64,000 nt of DNA from Halobellus clavatus (GCF_900107195.1 NZ_FNPB01000005.1:124001-188000); one strand, 5' to 3'. Counted from the stretch's first letter, positions 33,696 to 43,351 are shown. Notes: generated by a model not told the origin, from the letters alone. Translations and numbers: made by a program.

Positions 33696-35612
33696 ATGGA
33701 TCTCGGGGACTTCGAGCCGGGTTCGGACGAACGGCCGACGAGTGACAGCGACGCAGGCGAGGACGCGCCACCGACCGACGCCGGCGAGCCGGCATCCTCC
33801 GGCGAAGCGTCCGAGTCTCCCGGCGATCCCGGTGCCAGCACCGACCCGACGTCAGACGGCGGCGAGGCGACCGGTCCGGACGTCGACTTCGAGTCCTACG
33901 ACGCGTCGCCGGCGGGAGAGGACCGCGGCCTCGGCGCGATCGCCGTCTCGCAGGGACTCCGCGTCGCCGAGGACGGCGACGAGACGACGTTACGCGCCTA
34001 CGTCACCACGGACAACCGCGACACCGTCCGACTCGGGAAGTACCTGCTCGTTCCGTACCCGGACGACGAGCTGCTGTTCGGGAAGATCACCGCCCTGGAG
34101 TACGCCCAGGAGTTCCAGACCGACGACGCTACCGAGATCCACGCCCGGCGCGCGATGCGTCGCGACGAGTTCGAAGAGCGCGATTACAAGTTCGTCGCCG
34201 AACTCGACCCGCTGGCCGTGCTCTTCGAAGACGGCGACGCGAGCGGGGAGGACGAGGACGCGGCGCTGAAACGACGGATGGTGGATCGCGTCCCCAAGCC
34301 CGGTGCGATCGTCACCGAGGCGACCGACCCCGACCAGATCAAGACCGGGCTGAAGATCCCGGGCGATGGGATCTTTCTCGGGCACCTCTCTGTGGGCGGC
34401 GAGAAGGTCCGCACCGCGGCTCAGCCACCGACGATCGACTACCGCCTCCGCGACGACTACGCCGACGGCGACCCCTTGCTCTTCCGTCACACGCTCGTCG
34501 CCGGCGGCACCGGTTCGGGGAAGACCCACGCCACGAAGAACGTCCTCAGGCAACTGCTCGCCGACGACCGGACCTACGAGATGGACGACGGTCGCGACGC
34601 CAGACTCGCCGTCGTCCAGTTCGACCCGCAGGACGAGTACGCGCAGATGCACGACGACAACCCCGCAATGGATCCTGCGACCGCCAGGCGCTACGAGCGC
34701 GAGGGCATCGTCCACGGCGGCCACGACGACACGCTCGCTCTGGTCCCGAAAGAAGACGGCATCTCCTACGGCGGCGGCAACCATCGCGCAGAGCAGTTGG
34801 CGTTCACGATTCCGTTCTCGATGGCACAGGACCGCCCGTGGCTCGTCGCGGGGAGCAGCCTCAACGAGAACCAATACCCCGCGCTCCGGCAGCTCCTGAA
34901 CCGCTTCTTCGGGGAGTACGGCGACGGAGGAACCTACGCGGAGTTCCTGACGTTCCTCGACAACCCGGCTCTCAAATCGGAACTCGACGAGGCGGGGCGG
35001 GTCCACGAGGCGACGTTCGACGCTGTCAAGCGACGGGTTCGCGGGATCCCAGATGGCGTCTTCGATCAGTCCGCCCGGCCGATCACCGAACTCGACCACC
35101 AGCTCGTCCGCCCCGGCGGGCTGACGGTGATCCCGACGTACCACCTCTCGACCAGCCGGGCGAAGGAACTGTTCGTGCTCGCGGTCTCCAGTATGCTCAT
35201 CGACGACAAACTCTCGAACGCGCCCGACTCCGCTCGCATCAAGGAGACCCCGCTGCTCTTGGGGATGGACGAGGCGCACAACTTCCTCGCCGACGCCGAT
35301 ACCGTTCAGGCGCGCAAGGTCATCTCGAAGTTCACGGAAGCCGCGAAACAGGGCCGGAAAGAACGGCTCGGGCTCTGTTTGGTCACGCAGGACCCCCAGG
35401 ACGTCGCCGAGTCGGTATTCAAACAGATCAACACCCGACTCGTCCTCAATCTCGGCGACGAGGACGCCATCCAGAGCGTGAACATCCCTCCGACGCTCGA
35501 AGACAAGGTGCCATATATGGAGAAGGGGCAGGCCGTCGTGTACTCGCCTGACAACTCCGAGCCGGTCGAACTCGTCGGGCTCCCGGTCTGCCTCACTCGT
35601 CACGGTGAGTGA
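33696..35612 (+). CDS. herA: HerA-type DNA translocase/helicase
   Basis: 638 residues. An acidic disordered leader (1-70) precedes the HAS barrel (GLRVAEDGDETTLRAYVTTDNRDTVRLGKYLLV). The FtsK-like motor has Walker A AGGTGSGKTH near residue 270, Walker B LLGMDEAHNFL near 522 and the sensor LVTQDPQDVAESVFKQINTRLVLNLGD. HerA forms a hexamer that pumps DNA into NurA during end resection with Mre11-Rad50. At 638 residues it is longer than Sulfolobus HerA (about 500), mainly by the leader and an insert with DGRDARLAVVQFDPQDEYAQMHDD. Confidence 0.9.
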   Translation: MDLGDFEPGSDERPTSDSDAGEDAPPTDAGEPASSGEASESPGDPGASTDPTSDGGEATGPDVDFESYDASPAGEDRGLGAIAVSQGLRVAEDGDETTLRAYVTTDNRDTVRLGKYLLVPYPDDELLFGKITALEYAQEFQTDDATEIHARRAMRRDEFEERDYKFVAELDPLAVLFEDGDASGEDEDAALKRRMVDRVPKPGAIVTEATDPDQIKTGLKIPGDGIFLGHLSVGGEKVRTAAQPPTIDYRLRDDYADGDPLLFRHTLVAGGTGSGKTHATKNVLRQLLADDRTYEMDDGRDARLAVVQFDPQDEYAQMHDDNPAMDPATARRYEREGIVHGGHDDTLALVPKEDGISYGGGNHRAEQLAFTIPFSMAQDRPWLVAGSSLNENQYPALRQLLNRFFGEYGDGGTYAEFLTFLDNPALKSELDEAGRVHEATFDAVKRRVRGIPDGVFDQSARPITELDHQLVRPGGLTVIPTYHLSTSRAKELFVLAVSSMLIDDKLSNAPDSARIKETPLLLGMDEAHNFLADADTVQARKVISKFTEAAKQGRKERLGLCLVTQDPQDVAESVFKQINTRLVLNLGDEDAIQSVNIPPTLEDKVPYMEKGQAVVYSPDNSEPVELVGLPVCLTRHGE

Positions 35613-35713
35613 GCGACGGCGTCGACGGTGGGCGTCCGGTGGGTAGTCGTCGGGGACACGTTCACCCCTCCCGCGGACGCCGTTTTTTATACGACGGCGC
35701 TGTAGGCGGAGGT

Positions 35714-36148
35714 ATGCCGAGGCACGTGCTGGTCCCGATCGACGGTTCGCCGCAGTCGATGCACGCGCTCCGATTCGCCGCCGGGGAGTGGGGCGACGCC
35801 AGCGTGACGCTGCTCCACGTGATCAATCCCGTCCAGGCGGGCTACAGCGCCGGCGTCCTCCCGACGGATTCGGAGGACTGGTACCAGGAGGCGAAAGCCG
35901 AGGCCGAAGCGACCCTCGACGACGGGCGCGACCTGTTCAGCGCCGAGCGTGCGGGTGACGGCAGCGTCGAGACGGCCGTCGAGGTTGGTCGGCCGGCCGC
36001 GACGATCGTCGAACAGGCCGACGAGCGCGACGCCGACCACGTCGTCGTCGGCAGTCACGGCCGTCGCGGCGTCTCGCGGTTGCTCCTCGGGAGCGTCGCC
36101 GAACACGTCGCGCGCCGCTCACCGGTCCCAGTGACAATCGTCAGATAG
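35714..36148 (+). CDS. Universal stress protein (UspA family)
   Basis: 144 residues from the ATG at 35714. The ATP-binding motif G-2x-G-9x-G-S is present in VGSHGRRGVSRLLLGSVAEHVARRSPVPVTIVR, and VLVPIDGSPQSMHALRFA forms the first strand and helix. Usp proteins bind ATP or cyclic nucleotides and respond to stress; the haloarchaea have many copies. A TATA-like TTTTTATACG is at about 35683-35692, 22-31 nt upstream, suggesting a leaderless message. It converges on cdc48. Confidence 0.9.
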   Translation: MPRHVLVPIDGSPQSMHALRFAAGEWGDASVTLLHVINPVQAGYSAGVLPTDSEDWYQEAKAEAEATLDDGRDLFSAERAGDGSVETAVEVGRPAATIVEQADERDADHVVVGSHGRRGVSRLLLGSVAEHVARRSPVPVTIVR

Positions 36149-36184
36149 CGCGGCGAAATCGAGACGCGAGTCGGCCCGGCCCCG

Positions 36185-38410
36185 TTACTGGAAGCCGATC
36201 CGGCCGCCACGACGGTCGCTGAGCCCATCGCCACCGCCGCCTTTGAACTGCTCTTGCATCTCCTCGTAGTAGTCCATCAGATCGTCCGTGATGGTCGGCC
36301 GGACGGATTCCATCGCCTGGCGGAAGTGCCGCATCTCGATCGCCTCGGCCTCACCGTCCTCGCGGAGTGCCTCGATAGCGGCCTCGCGACCGATCGTCTC
36401 GAGGTCCGAACCGACGTACCCCTCGGTGATCTCTGCGATCTCACGCAGGCTGACGTCGGGTGCCAGCGGCGAGTCGCGCGTGTGGATCTTGAGGATCTGT
36501 TCGCGACCCTCCTCGTCGGGCTGACCGATCATGACGAGGCGGTCGAACCGACCCGAGCGGATCAGCGCCGGATCGATCATATCCGGCCGGTTGGTCGCCC
36601 CGATCACCATCACGTTGCCGTTCTCCTCCAGCCCGTCCAGTTCGGTCAGGAGCTGGTTGACGACTCGTTCGGAGACGTTGTTGCCGGTCTCACCGCCCCG
36701 GCTGGGCGCGAGGCTGTCGAGCTCGTCGAAGAAGATGATCGTCGGGCTGACCTGCCGGGCTTTCCGGAACGTCTGCCGGATGGCTTTCTCGGACTCGCCG
36801 ACCCACTTCGAGAGCAGTTGCGGTCCCCTGACCGAGATGAAGTTCGCGTTCGTCTCGTTGGCGACGGCCTTCGCGATCAGGGTCTTGCCCGTCCCCGGCG
36901 GCCCGTACAGCAACACCCCCTTCGGCGGATCGATCCCCATCCGTTCGAACCGGTCCTTGGACGTCAGCGGCCACTCGACGCTCTCCTGGACGGTCTGTTT
37001 CGGATCTTCGAGTCCGCCGACGTCGTCCCACGACACCTTCGGCAACTCGACGAGGACCTCCCGCATCGCGGAGGGTTCGACGTCCGCGAGCGCCCCCTGG
37101 AAGTCCTGTCGCTTGACGATCATCCGATCGATGAGGCTCGGCGGGATGTCCTCCTCGTCGAGGTCGATCTCCGGGAGGTACCTGCGGAGCGCTTTCATCG
37201 CGGCTTCTTTCGTCAGCGACTCGATGTCGGCGCCGACGAACCCGTGGGTCTCGTCCGCGAGGTGATCGAGGGAGACGTCGTCCGACAGCGGCATTCCGCG
37301 GGTGTGAATCTGGAGGATCTCCTTCCGCCCCGTTTCGTCGGGCACGCCGATCTCGATCTCGCGGTCGAACCGCCCCGGTCGGCGGAGCGCGGGATCGACG
37401 CTGTCGACCCGGTTCGTCGCCGCGATGACGATGACCTGGCCTCTGGTCTCGAGGCCGTCCATCATCGTGAGCAACTGGGCGACGACCCGGCGCTCCACCT
37501 CGCCGGTGACGTCCTCGCGCTTGGGCGCGATCGAGTCGAGTTCGTCGATGAAGATGATCGACGGCGACTCCTCGGTGGCGTCCTCGAAGATCTCGCGCAA
37601 CTGCTGTTCGGACTCGCCGTAGTACTTCGAGATGATCTCCGGCCCCGCGATCGAGAAGAAACTGGCCGATGTCTCGTTGGCGACGGCCTTCGCGAGCAGG
37701 GTCTTGCCCGTCCCCGGCGGGCCGTGGAGGAGCACACCCTGTGGCGGCTCGATCCCGAGTTTCTTGAAGATCTGCGGGTGCTTCATCGGGAGTTCGACCA
37801 TCTCGCGCACGCGCTGGATCTCACTCTGGAGGCCGCCGATGTCCTCGTAGGTGATCCCCCCGCCGGTCTTCTCGAAGCCGGAGATGGGCTCTTCGCGGAG
37901 TTCGACCTCGGTGTCCTCGGTCACGAGACAGACCCCGTCGGGTTCGGTCTCGACGGCGATCAGCGGGATCGCCTGCCCCGGCGACCGCATAAACGGATGG
38001 TTCGTCGACGACATCACCGGGACGATGTCGCGCTCGACGACCGGGCGCTTGAGGATCTGCCGTTTGACCATTCCGGCCGCGTCGGAGCCGAACTGGACGC
38101 TCGCTTCCTCCGGCGGCGCGAGCACCAGTTTCTCGGCTTTCGTCTCCTCGGCCTTGCGGATCGTCACCCGTTCGCCGATGCTCACGTCGGCGTTCTGTCG
38201 CGTGAATCCGTCGATGCGGACCGTATCCGTGTTCCAGTCCTGCCGGTCCGCGCGCCACACTTTCGCGGCCGTCGTCTCTGCGCCTTCGATTTCGATGATG
38301 TCACCCGGTGAGAGCTTGAGATGGAGCAGCGTGTCCGGGTCGAGACGGGCGATGCCGCGCCCCGAGTCGTTGGGGTACGCCTTCGCCACTTCGAGTTGAA
38401 CTTCGTTCAT
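36185..38410 (-). CDS. cdc48: CDC48/VCP-type AAA+ ATPase
   Basis: 741 residues with the usual archaeal layout: double-psi barrel and N-domain (residues 1-185, starting [22 protein letters not shown]), D1 with Walker [19 protein letters not shown] near residue 230 and [12 protein letters not shown], and D2 with Walker [19 protein letters not shown] near residue 503 and [12 protein letters not shown]. Arg fingers are in [12 protein letters not shown] and [12 protein letters not shown]. The C-terminal tail is Gly-rich ([20 protein letters not shown]) and lacks the eukaryotic HbYX-like end. The hexamer unfolds substrates, feeding archaeal proteasomes. Long open frames on the other strand across the gene are shadows. 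Confidence 0.96.
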   Translation of the reverse strand: MNEVQLEVAKAYPNDSGRGIARLDPDTLLHLKLSPGDIIEIEGAETTAAKVWRADRQDWNTDTVRIDGFTRQNADVSIGERVTIRKAEETKAEKLVLAPPEEASVQFGSDAAGMVKRQILKRPVVERDIVPVMSSTNHPFMRSPGQAIPLIAVETEPDGVCLVTEDTEVELREEPISGFEKTGGGITYEDIGGLQSEIQRVREMVELPMKHPQIFKKLGIEPPQGVLLHGPPGTGKTLLAKAVANETSASFFSIAGPEIISKYYGESEQQLREIFEDATEESPSIIFIDELDSIAPKREDVTGEVERRVVAQLLTMMDGLETRGQVIVIAATNRVDSVDPALRRPGRFDREIEIGVPDETGRKEILQIHTRGMPLSDDVSLDHLADETHGFVGADIESLTKEAAMKALRRYLPEIDLDEEDIPPSLIDRMIVKRQDFQGALADVEPSAMREVLVELPKVSWDDVGGLEDPKQTVQESVEWPLTSKDRFERMGIDPPKGVLLYGPPGTGKTLIAKAVANETNANFISVRGPQLLSKWVGESEKAIRQTFRKARQVSPTIIFFDELDSLAPSRGGETGNNVSERVVNQLLTELDGLEENGNVMVIGATNRPDMIDPALIRSGRFDRLVMIGQPDEEGREQILKIHTRDSPLAPDVSLREIAEITEGYVGSDLETIGREAAIEALREDGEAEAIEMRHFRQAMESVRPTITDDLMDYYEEMQEQFKGGGGDGLSDRRGGRIGFQ

Positions 38411-38599
38411 GATTGGGTCGCGGGGATACGTCCCGCCAGTCGGTCACGGCCGGGGTTAAGTCCTTCCCTGCCGCCGCTCGATGGAACTCTCGGCCGGATC
38501 CGTGACACCTTGTAACAACCTTGGCCTCCGGGGTACAAATCCTTACCGACAGCGGCATCGATGCGTGGGTCTTTGCCGCCGCGTCACGACGACATTCGT

Positions 38600-39985
38600 A
38601 TGCGTACACTCGCCTTCGACGGCCGGATGGGTGCCAGCGGCGATATGCTGCTGGCCGCTCTCTTGGCCGCCGGTGCCGACCGGGACGCGCTCGCCCCGGT
38701 CGAGGACGCGCTCGATATCCGCTACGACGTCGAGACCGTCGACGAGCACGGGATCGCAGCCACGAGCGTCCACGTGGTGATGGAGGGGTCCGAAGACGAG
38801 GAGACCGCTCACGACCGGACTCACACGCACGACGACCACTCGAACACCGACGATCACGCTCACGACGGCCACTCGCACGATCATTCCCACGCTCACGACG
38901 ACCACTCGCACGATCATTCCCACGCTCACGACGACCACTCGCACGATCATTCCCACGCTCACGACGACACCGACGCGACGCTTGCAGAGGGTCACGGCCC
39001 GCATCGAACCTACGCCGAGGTGCTCGACATCGTCGAGTCGATGGACCTCTCGGAGTCCGCCGAAACCGATGCGAAAGCCATCTTCAGACTCCTCGGAGAG
39101 GCGGAATCGACGGTGCACGACACCGAGCTCGACGGGACGCAGTTCCACGAGGTGGGCGCTGACGACGCCATCGCCGACGTCGTCGGCGCCGTGCTCCTTC
39201 TCGCGGACCTCGGCGTCGAGCGCGTCGTCACGACGCCGCTGGCTACCGGCGGTGGCTCGGCGGGGATGGCCCACGGTGAGTACCCCGTCCCCGCGCCTGC
39301 CGTCGTCGAAATCGCCGCGGACGCGTCGTGGTCGCTCCGCGGCGGCCCGGTCGACGCCGAACTGCTCACGCCCACCGGCGCGGCCATCCTCGCACACGTC
39401 GCAGAGGGCGTCGACACCCTCCCGACGCTGGACGTCGCAGACGCCGGGTACGGCGCGGGCGGATACGACTTCCCCGACCGCCCGAACGTGCTCCGTGCGA
39501 TCGTCGGCGACGGCGGCGCGGCGCTCGACCGAGAGCCGATCACCGTCTTAGAGACCAACCTCGACGATGCCTCGCCGGAACTCCTCGGCGGCCTCCAGGA
39601 GCGGCTGACCGAAGCGGGGGCCCGCGACGTGAGCATCGTCCCGACGACGATGAAGAAGTCCCGGCCGGGACATCTGGTGAAGGTGATCGTCGCCCCCGAG
39701 GACGCCGAGCGCGTCGCTCACCGACTGGCCCTCGAAACCGGCACACTCGGGGTGCGCGAACACGGGGCGGGCCACCGCTGGGTCGCCGCTCGGACGTTCC
39801 GAACCGCCTCGCTGGAGATCGACGACGAGACCTACGACGTCGCCGTCAAGATCGCCTCCGACGCCAGCGGAGAGCCATACGACTACAGCGCCGAGTACGA
39901 CGACGCGCTCGCCGTTGCGGAGGCGACGGACCTGCCCGTCCGCGAGGTGCTCCGCCGCGCCGAGAACGCCGTTCGCGACGAATAG
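38600..39985 (+). CDS. larC: Nickel-pincer cofactor biosynthesis protein LarC (single ORF)
   Basis: 461 residues from the ATG at 38600. FDGRMGASGDMLLAALLAAG starts the family; HEVGADDAIADVVGAVLLLADLGVERV and the C-terminal ETNLDDASPELLGGLQERLTEAGARDVSIVPTTMKKSRPGHLVKVI are conserved. LarC is the CTP-dependent nickel insertase finishing the cofactor of lactate racemase LarA. In Lactobacillus it is made through a programmed frameshift (larC1/larC2); here it is one frame. A His/Asp-rich loop (about residues 74-125) holds three copies of an 11-residue repeat and is likely to store nickel. No larA, larB or larE is visible nearby. Confidence 0.9.
   Translation: MRTLAFDGRMGASGDMLLAALLAAGADRDALAPVEDALDIRYDVETVDEHGIAATSVHVVMEGSEDEETAHDRTHTHDDHSNTDDHAHDGHSHDHSHAHDDHSHDHSHAHDDHSHDHSHAHDDTDATLAEGHGPHRTYAEVLDIVESMDLSESAETDAKAIFRLLGEAESTVHDTELDGTQFHEVGADDAIADVVGAVLLLADLGVERVVTTPLATGGGSAGMAHGEYPVPAPAVVEIAADASWSLRGGPVDAELLTPTGAAILAHVAEGVDTLPTLDVADAGYGAGGYDFPDRPNVLRAIVGDGGAALDREPITVLETNLDDASPELLGGLQERLTEAGARDVSIVPTTMKKSRPGHLVKVIVAPEDAERVAHRLALETGTLGVREHGAGHRWVAARTFRTASLEIDDETYDVAVKIASDASGEPYDYSAEYDDALAVAEATDLPVREVLRRAENAVRDE
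38861..38959 (+). repeat. Three tandem 33-bp repeats in larC
   Basis: Three 33-bp units start at 38861, 38894 and 38927, nearly identical at DNA level, each encoding an 11-residue HD(G/D)HSHDHSHA unit; a partial fourth begins at 38960. The near identity suggests recent expansion or copy-number variation of the metal-binding loop. Confidence 0.9.
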
Positions 39986-40007
39986 TCGGGGCGGCCGCTT
40001 CGCTCGG

Positions 40008-40769
40008 TTACTCTCTCCCCGTCCCGCCGTCCGGCCCGCCGTCGCGGTCGCGGTGGGTCTCGAGCGCTTCCGTGACGCTGAGTTCACCCGCGGCGACCCG
40101 TCTCGCGAGTCCCTCGTCGATCGTGCGGTCGTCATCGGACTCCCGCCGGGATCGGTCTTTGATCCGCTGGAGTTCCCCCGCGGTGGGCTCGATGTCTCTG
40201 CTGTTCACTTCCTCACCGGAAGTGAGCGCGATGTTGACTGCCGCGAGGATGTCGTCCATCCCCCGCGCACCGGTCCCGAGATACGGCGTGGTTCCGGTCT
40301 CGTCGACGAGTTCGACCGTGACGTCGTCGAGTTCGTTGACCAGTTGCGCCCCCTGCAGCCGTGCCCCGTCGCCGACCCGGACGACCGGGTCCGGCGCGTC
40401 CGCGACCTCCCGGCGGACGGTCTCGACCGCGTCGGTTAGCGGAACCTGAAACGCCGCCACCACGGTCTCGCCGGTCAGGACGGCGATGCCCGGCCGCGTT
40501 CCGGGGTCGACGCCGACGACCGTCTGGCCGCCGCCCCCGCGGAGCATCGAGACCGCCTCCTCGACGGCCCGACGGGCGTCGTCGGACTCGGCGGTCACCG
40601 CCTCGACGGCAGCCGGAGCCGACGCGTCCGACGGGGCCCTGATCACGACCCGCGTGCGATCGGGAAGGTCCTCGCCCGGCTCCTGGGTGGTGAAGCTCAC
40701 GCCTCGGTCCCGCAGTTCGGCGACGACATCGTGGTACAGTTCGAAGTCGTCGGTCGCGACGACGATCAC
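40008..40769 (-). CDS. RNase H-fold (RuvC/YqgF-like) protein
   Basis: 253 residues from a GTG. Residues 1-80 form a separate alpha/beta domain (VVATDDFELYHDVVAELRDRGVSFTT). Then GGGQTVVGVDPGTRPGIAVLTG near residue 82 is the RuvC-type first strand with its Asp, VVRVGDGA supplies the second strand, and GARGMDDILAAVNIALT near residue 190 gives the C-terminal acidic helix (Asp-Asp) of RuvC-like nucleases. A positively charged tail with RRIKDRSRRESDDDR follows. It may be a structure-specific nuclease or a pseudo-nuclease; I do not know a characterised member. A TATA box (40791-40800) sits 22-31 nt upstream. Confidence 0.72.
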   Translation of the reverse strand: MIVVATDDFELYHDVVAELRDRGVSFTTQEPGEDLPDRTRVVIRAPSDASAPAAVEAVTAESDDARRAVEEAVSMLRGGGGQTVVGVDPGTRPGIAVLTGETVVAAFQVPLTDAVETVRREVADAPDPVVRVGDGARLQGAQLVNELDDVTVELVDETGTTPYLGTGARGMDDILAAVNIALTSGEEVNSRDIEPTAGELQRIKDRSRRESDDDRTIDEGLARRVAAGELSVTEALETHRDRDGGPDGGTGRE

Positions 40770-40790
40770 TGGTGGCGTTTCGGCGTGATC

Positions 40791-40800
40791 GTATATATAC
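40791..40800 (-). promoter_or_regulatory. TATA box of the RNase H-fold protein gene
   Basis: GTATATATAC lies 22-31 nt upstream of the GTG at 40769, the distance expected if transcription starts at or next to the start codon. It marks this gene as an independent transcript. Confidence 0.65.
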
Positions 40801-40913
40801 TGTCGCCCGCCACGCGGGCGGCCGGATCTGAGACGGGATCGGGTGGTCTCGACGGCGTCGGAGCAAGGGCCGGAGTCGGGAGCTGTCGCCCGATTCGGCT
40901 CTGTGCCGGGGGC

Positions 40914-41513
40914 TCAGAGTAACTCCGGATCGACCTTCCGACCGACCAACAGCAGGCTCCCGATCAGCATCGCGAAGGCGATGGGGACGAGGAACTGAAA
41001 GCCGGTGACGATGGTCGCACTCGCCTGTACGCCGACGACGAGCAGGATCGTCGGTCCGCAGCAGGCGGCCCCCGACACCAGCGCCGGCACGCCGGCCAGT
41101 ACCCCGGTAGAACTCTCGAGCCCGCAGGCCCGCGGCTGGACGACGCCGAGATACGTGAGTGCGAGGTTGGCTCCTACGAGCGCGCCGAGCGAGAGTCCGA
41201 GAAGCACGTTGAGCGGCGAAAACAGGTAGGTGATCGGCCCTGCAGAAAGTATCGCGATCGCGTCGAATCGGAAGAACCCGAGGCTCACGAACGCCCGCGA
41301 GAAGTCGGCCGCGGTTCGGACTGTGAGCCTGCCGGACCCGCCGTCGACGACGGCGAGGTCGCCGACGGTAACGAGGTAGGCAGCGAGGTAGCACACGCCC
41401 GCAACGGCGAAGACGAGCCGAGAGTCTGTGCGGCCCCCGGCTACTTCGAGCGCGGCCCTCGTCCGACCGAACGTGCCCGTCGCCGCCGCGATTCGGTGTT
41501 CAGTCGCTGGCAT
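40914..41513 (-). CDS. Membrane protein with a CCGP motif
   Basis: 199 residues from the ATG at 41513, which overlaps the end of the DUF3179 gene by 14 bp. About five hydrophobic segments are seen. The motif SGAACCGPTILLVVGVQ near residue 145 places a Cys pair inside a membrane segment, as in MerT-like and some heme- or copper-handling proteins; a further Cys is in QPRACGLESS. No close family recognised. Tight coupling to DUF3179 suggests the two act together. Confidence 0.75.
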   Translation of the reverse strand: MPATEHRIAAATGTFGRTRAALEVAGGRTDSRLVFAVAGVCYLAAYLVTVGDLAVVDGGSGRLTVRTAADFSRAFVSLGFFRFDAIAILSAGPITYLFSPLNVLLGLSLGALVGANLALTYLGVVQPRACGLESSTGVLAGVPALVSGAACCGPTILLVVGVQASATIVTGFQFLVPIAFAMLIGSLLLVGRKVDPELL

Positions 41514-42648
41514 ACAGTGTCGTGTCGGGGTAGAAGCCGCTCCAGGCGAACCACATTGCGTCGAGCGCGAGTAGTCTCTCGCCAGGGAGCCCGGTCGGAT
41601 CGTGCGCTTCGCCCGCCGCATCGACGACCTGTCCGTCGCGGTACTCGTACTGTTCTTCGTCCGGGTTGCGATAGACGTAGCCGGTGTCCAGCGTCGGTTC
41701 GTACACTCCGACGATCGGGGTGTCGCCGAGCGCTCCGTGGAGCACCTTCTGGTCCCTGAGAGCCCGTTTCTCGAAGGCAGCTGCCCCTTCGGAGGTTCGA
41801 GTGCCGATGACGACCCGCTTTGGTTCGAGGCGATCGTCGTCAGACAGCGACCGAAACATCGTGCCGGAGTCCGGCTGGTAGTAGCCCGAGCGTGGATTGT
41901 ACGACCCGTACGGATCCCCGTCGTAGTTGTTGGCGAACCCGGTATTTCGCGACAGCACCGTGGTGTCCGGATACGCGCTGGACCACCGCTCCCAGGTCGT
42001 CCAGACGACCCGAAACTGCGACAGCGACTGGATCTGCGGGTCTTCCCGCCAGGGGCCGGGGATCGCTGTCGAGAGGACCTGCGGCCACCACGTCTCGGTG
42101 GCCCGATCGTACATTATGAGGTTGTTGTTTACCAGGCGTCCCGAGACGCCGAACGTCGTCTCGCCGCGCTCGAACCCCATTGCGGTCCCGGTGAGCGGGC
42201 AGTAGGTGACGCTCACGGGCGTGCCGTCGAGGACGTCGTTACAGATTTCGTGGCTGACGAGGATCGACTGCGGATAGGCCTTCGTCTCCTCCCCGCGCGT
42301 GACCCCGAATACCGGATCGCCGGGGTTGAGCCACTCCGACGCCGACGCCGCAGCGACGAACGACGGGTCGTCGATCGACGGGATCCCGTCTTTCGGCGGT
42401 CCACCGGAGACCGCGTTGTCCTCGATCGAGGCCGGCTCCATCGGGAGGGGAAGTCGCTCGTCGACGGTCGGAACGGGCGGGCGCTCCGGTGTCGCGGTCG
42501 ACGCCGTGGTGGTGTCGCCTCCGGTCTCTGGTGCCTCGGTCTCGGGAGACCGCTGGGTCGTCGAGCCGTCCGACCCGCCCAGGCACCCGGCGAATGCGCC
42601 GGCACCGAGCGCAGCGAGGACGGCTCTGCGAGTCGGTGTGTCACTCAT
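41500..42648 (-). CDS. DUF3179 lipoprotein
   Basis: 382 residues from the ATG at 42648. A twin-arginine signal (TRRAVLAALGAGAFAGC) with a lipobox Cys, then a Thr/Glu-rich tether, then the DUF3179 domain with SILVSHEICNDVLDGTPVSVTYCPLTGTAMGFERG (residues 130-165; two conserved Cys), GVSGRLVNNNLIMYDRATETWWPQ and the end LALDAMWFAWSGFYPDTTLYA. The family is widespread, extracellular and of unknown activity. It is followed by, and overlaps, the CCGP membrane protein. Confidence 0.87.
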   Translation of the reverse strand: MSDTPTRRAVLAALGAGAFAGCLGGSDGSTTQRSPETEAPETGGDTTTASTATPERPPVPTVDERLPLPMEPASIEDNAVSGGPPKDGIPSIDDPSFVAAASASEWLNPGDPVFGVTRGEETKAYPQSILVSHEICNDVLDGTPVSVTYCPLTGTAMGFERGETTFGVSGRLVNNNLIMYDRATETWWPQVLSTAIPGPWREDPQIQSLSQFRVVWTTWERWSSAYPDTTVLSRNTGFANNYDGDPYGSYNPRSGYYQPDSGTMFRSLSDDDRLEPKRVVIGTRTSEGAAAFEKRALRDQKVLHGALGDTPIVGVYEPTLDTGYVYRNPDEEQYEYRDGQVVDAAGEAHDPTGLPGERLLALDAMWFAWSGFYPDTTLYASD

Positions 42649-42802
42649 ACACACGCCTTGTCGTTCGACCGACAAAAGGCCGCGCTAACCACGACGTAAC
42701 CGCGGACCGATCCGCTCTGCGACGACTGAAGGGTCTGAGAGCGACCGTTCGACCACCGATTCGAGACGCCGAACGCCGGACGGCTATCGGTCGGGACTGG
42801 CG

Positions 42803-43195
42803 CTACCCAGCCGAGGATTCCTCCTCGGCGGGCTCGCTGAGGTGTTCGAGCCCCCAGTCTCGCATCTCGTAGATCACGGGTCCGAGCGACTCTCCGTGCA
42901 ACGTGAGCGAATACTGGACGCGGAACGGCTTTTCGCTCACGACCTCGCGGTCGACGAGCTGTTTTTCGCCGAGATCATCGAGGCTGTCTGAGAGCACTTT
43001 GCTCGAGATTCCGTCGACGTCGTCTTTGAGTTCGTTGAACCCGCTGGGGCCGTGTTCGAGCAATCGGTGGAGGATGACCGGATGCCACTTCTTGCCGATG
43101 AGCGACGACGTGGTCGTCACCGGACACCACTCTTCGCCCGCACACCACACTTCGAGTTGCCCCGCGGCCTCGGACTCGTCAGTCGTGTCTGTCAT
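42803..43195 (-). CDS. HxlR-family winged-helix regulator
   Basis: 130 residues. The HxlR domain is recognised in SLIGKKWHPVILHRLLEHGPSGFNELKDDVDGISSKVLSDSLDDLGEKQLVDREVVSEKPFRVQYSLTLHGESLGPVI. Two Cys (WCAGEEWCPV, C18 and C24) lie just before it, as in redox-sensing HxlR members such as HypR. Promoter dyad at 43204-43222. The target is unknown; the nearest gene on the same strand is the DUF3179 pair. Confidence 0.9.
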   Translation of the reverse strand: MTDTTDESEAAGQLEVWCAGEEWCPVTTTSSLIGKKWHPVILHRLLEHGPSGFNELKDDVDGISSKVLSDSLDDLGEKQLVDREVVSEKPFRVQYSLTLHGESLGPVIYEMRDWGLEHLSEPAEEESSAG

Positions 43196-43203
43196 ACTCT
43201 CTC

Positions 43204-43222
43204 ATACACGCGTGGCGTGCAT
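43204..43222 (-). promoter_or_regulatory. Dyad in front of the HxlR gene
   Basis: ATACACGC (43204-43211), a 3-nt centre, and GCGTGCAT (43215-43222) form an inverted repeat with seven of eight pairs, 9-27 nt upstream of the ATG at 43195. Its place suits autoregulation by the dimeric HxlR protein. Confidence 0.5.
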
Positions 43223-43344
43223 AACAGTTACCGAGAGATACTCGCTTACTGTCAGTGACCACTCGGGCGGACGAGCCGTTCGTGGCCCCGCTTTTCGCTC
43301 TAGTACCGACTGCGGTCGGCGGCGTCACCACTCGCAGGTGGTCC

Positions 43345-43351
43345 AAAAAAA
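43345..43351 (-). terminator. Oligo-T terminator of the stalk protein operon
   Basis: Seven A on the plus strand read as TTTTTTT on the minus strand, 67 nt after the L12 stop. It is the only T-run in the gap and marks the likely end of the L1-L10-L12 transcript. Confidence 0.6.

Noticed and set aside
36254-38311. 685-residue open frame antisense to cdc48
   Set aside because: GC-rich third positions keep the opposite strand open; the translation is a His/Arg/Leu-rich shadow, and the cdc48 frame has all AAA motifs.
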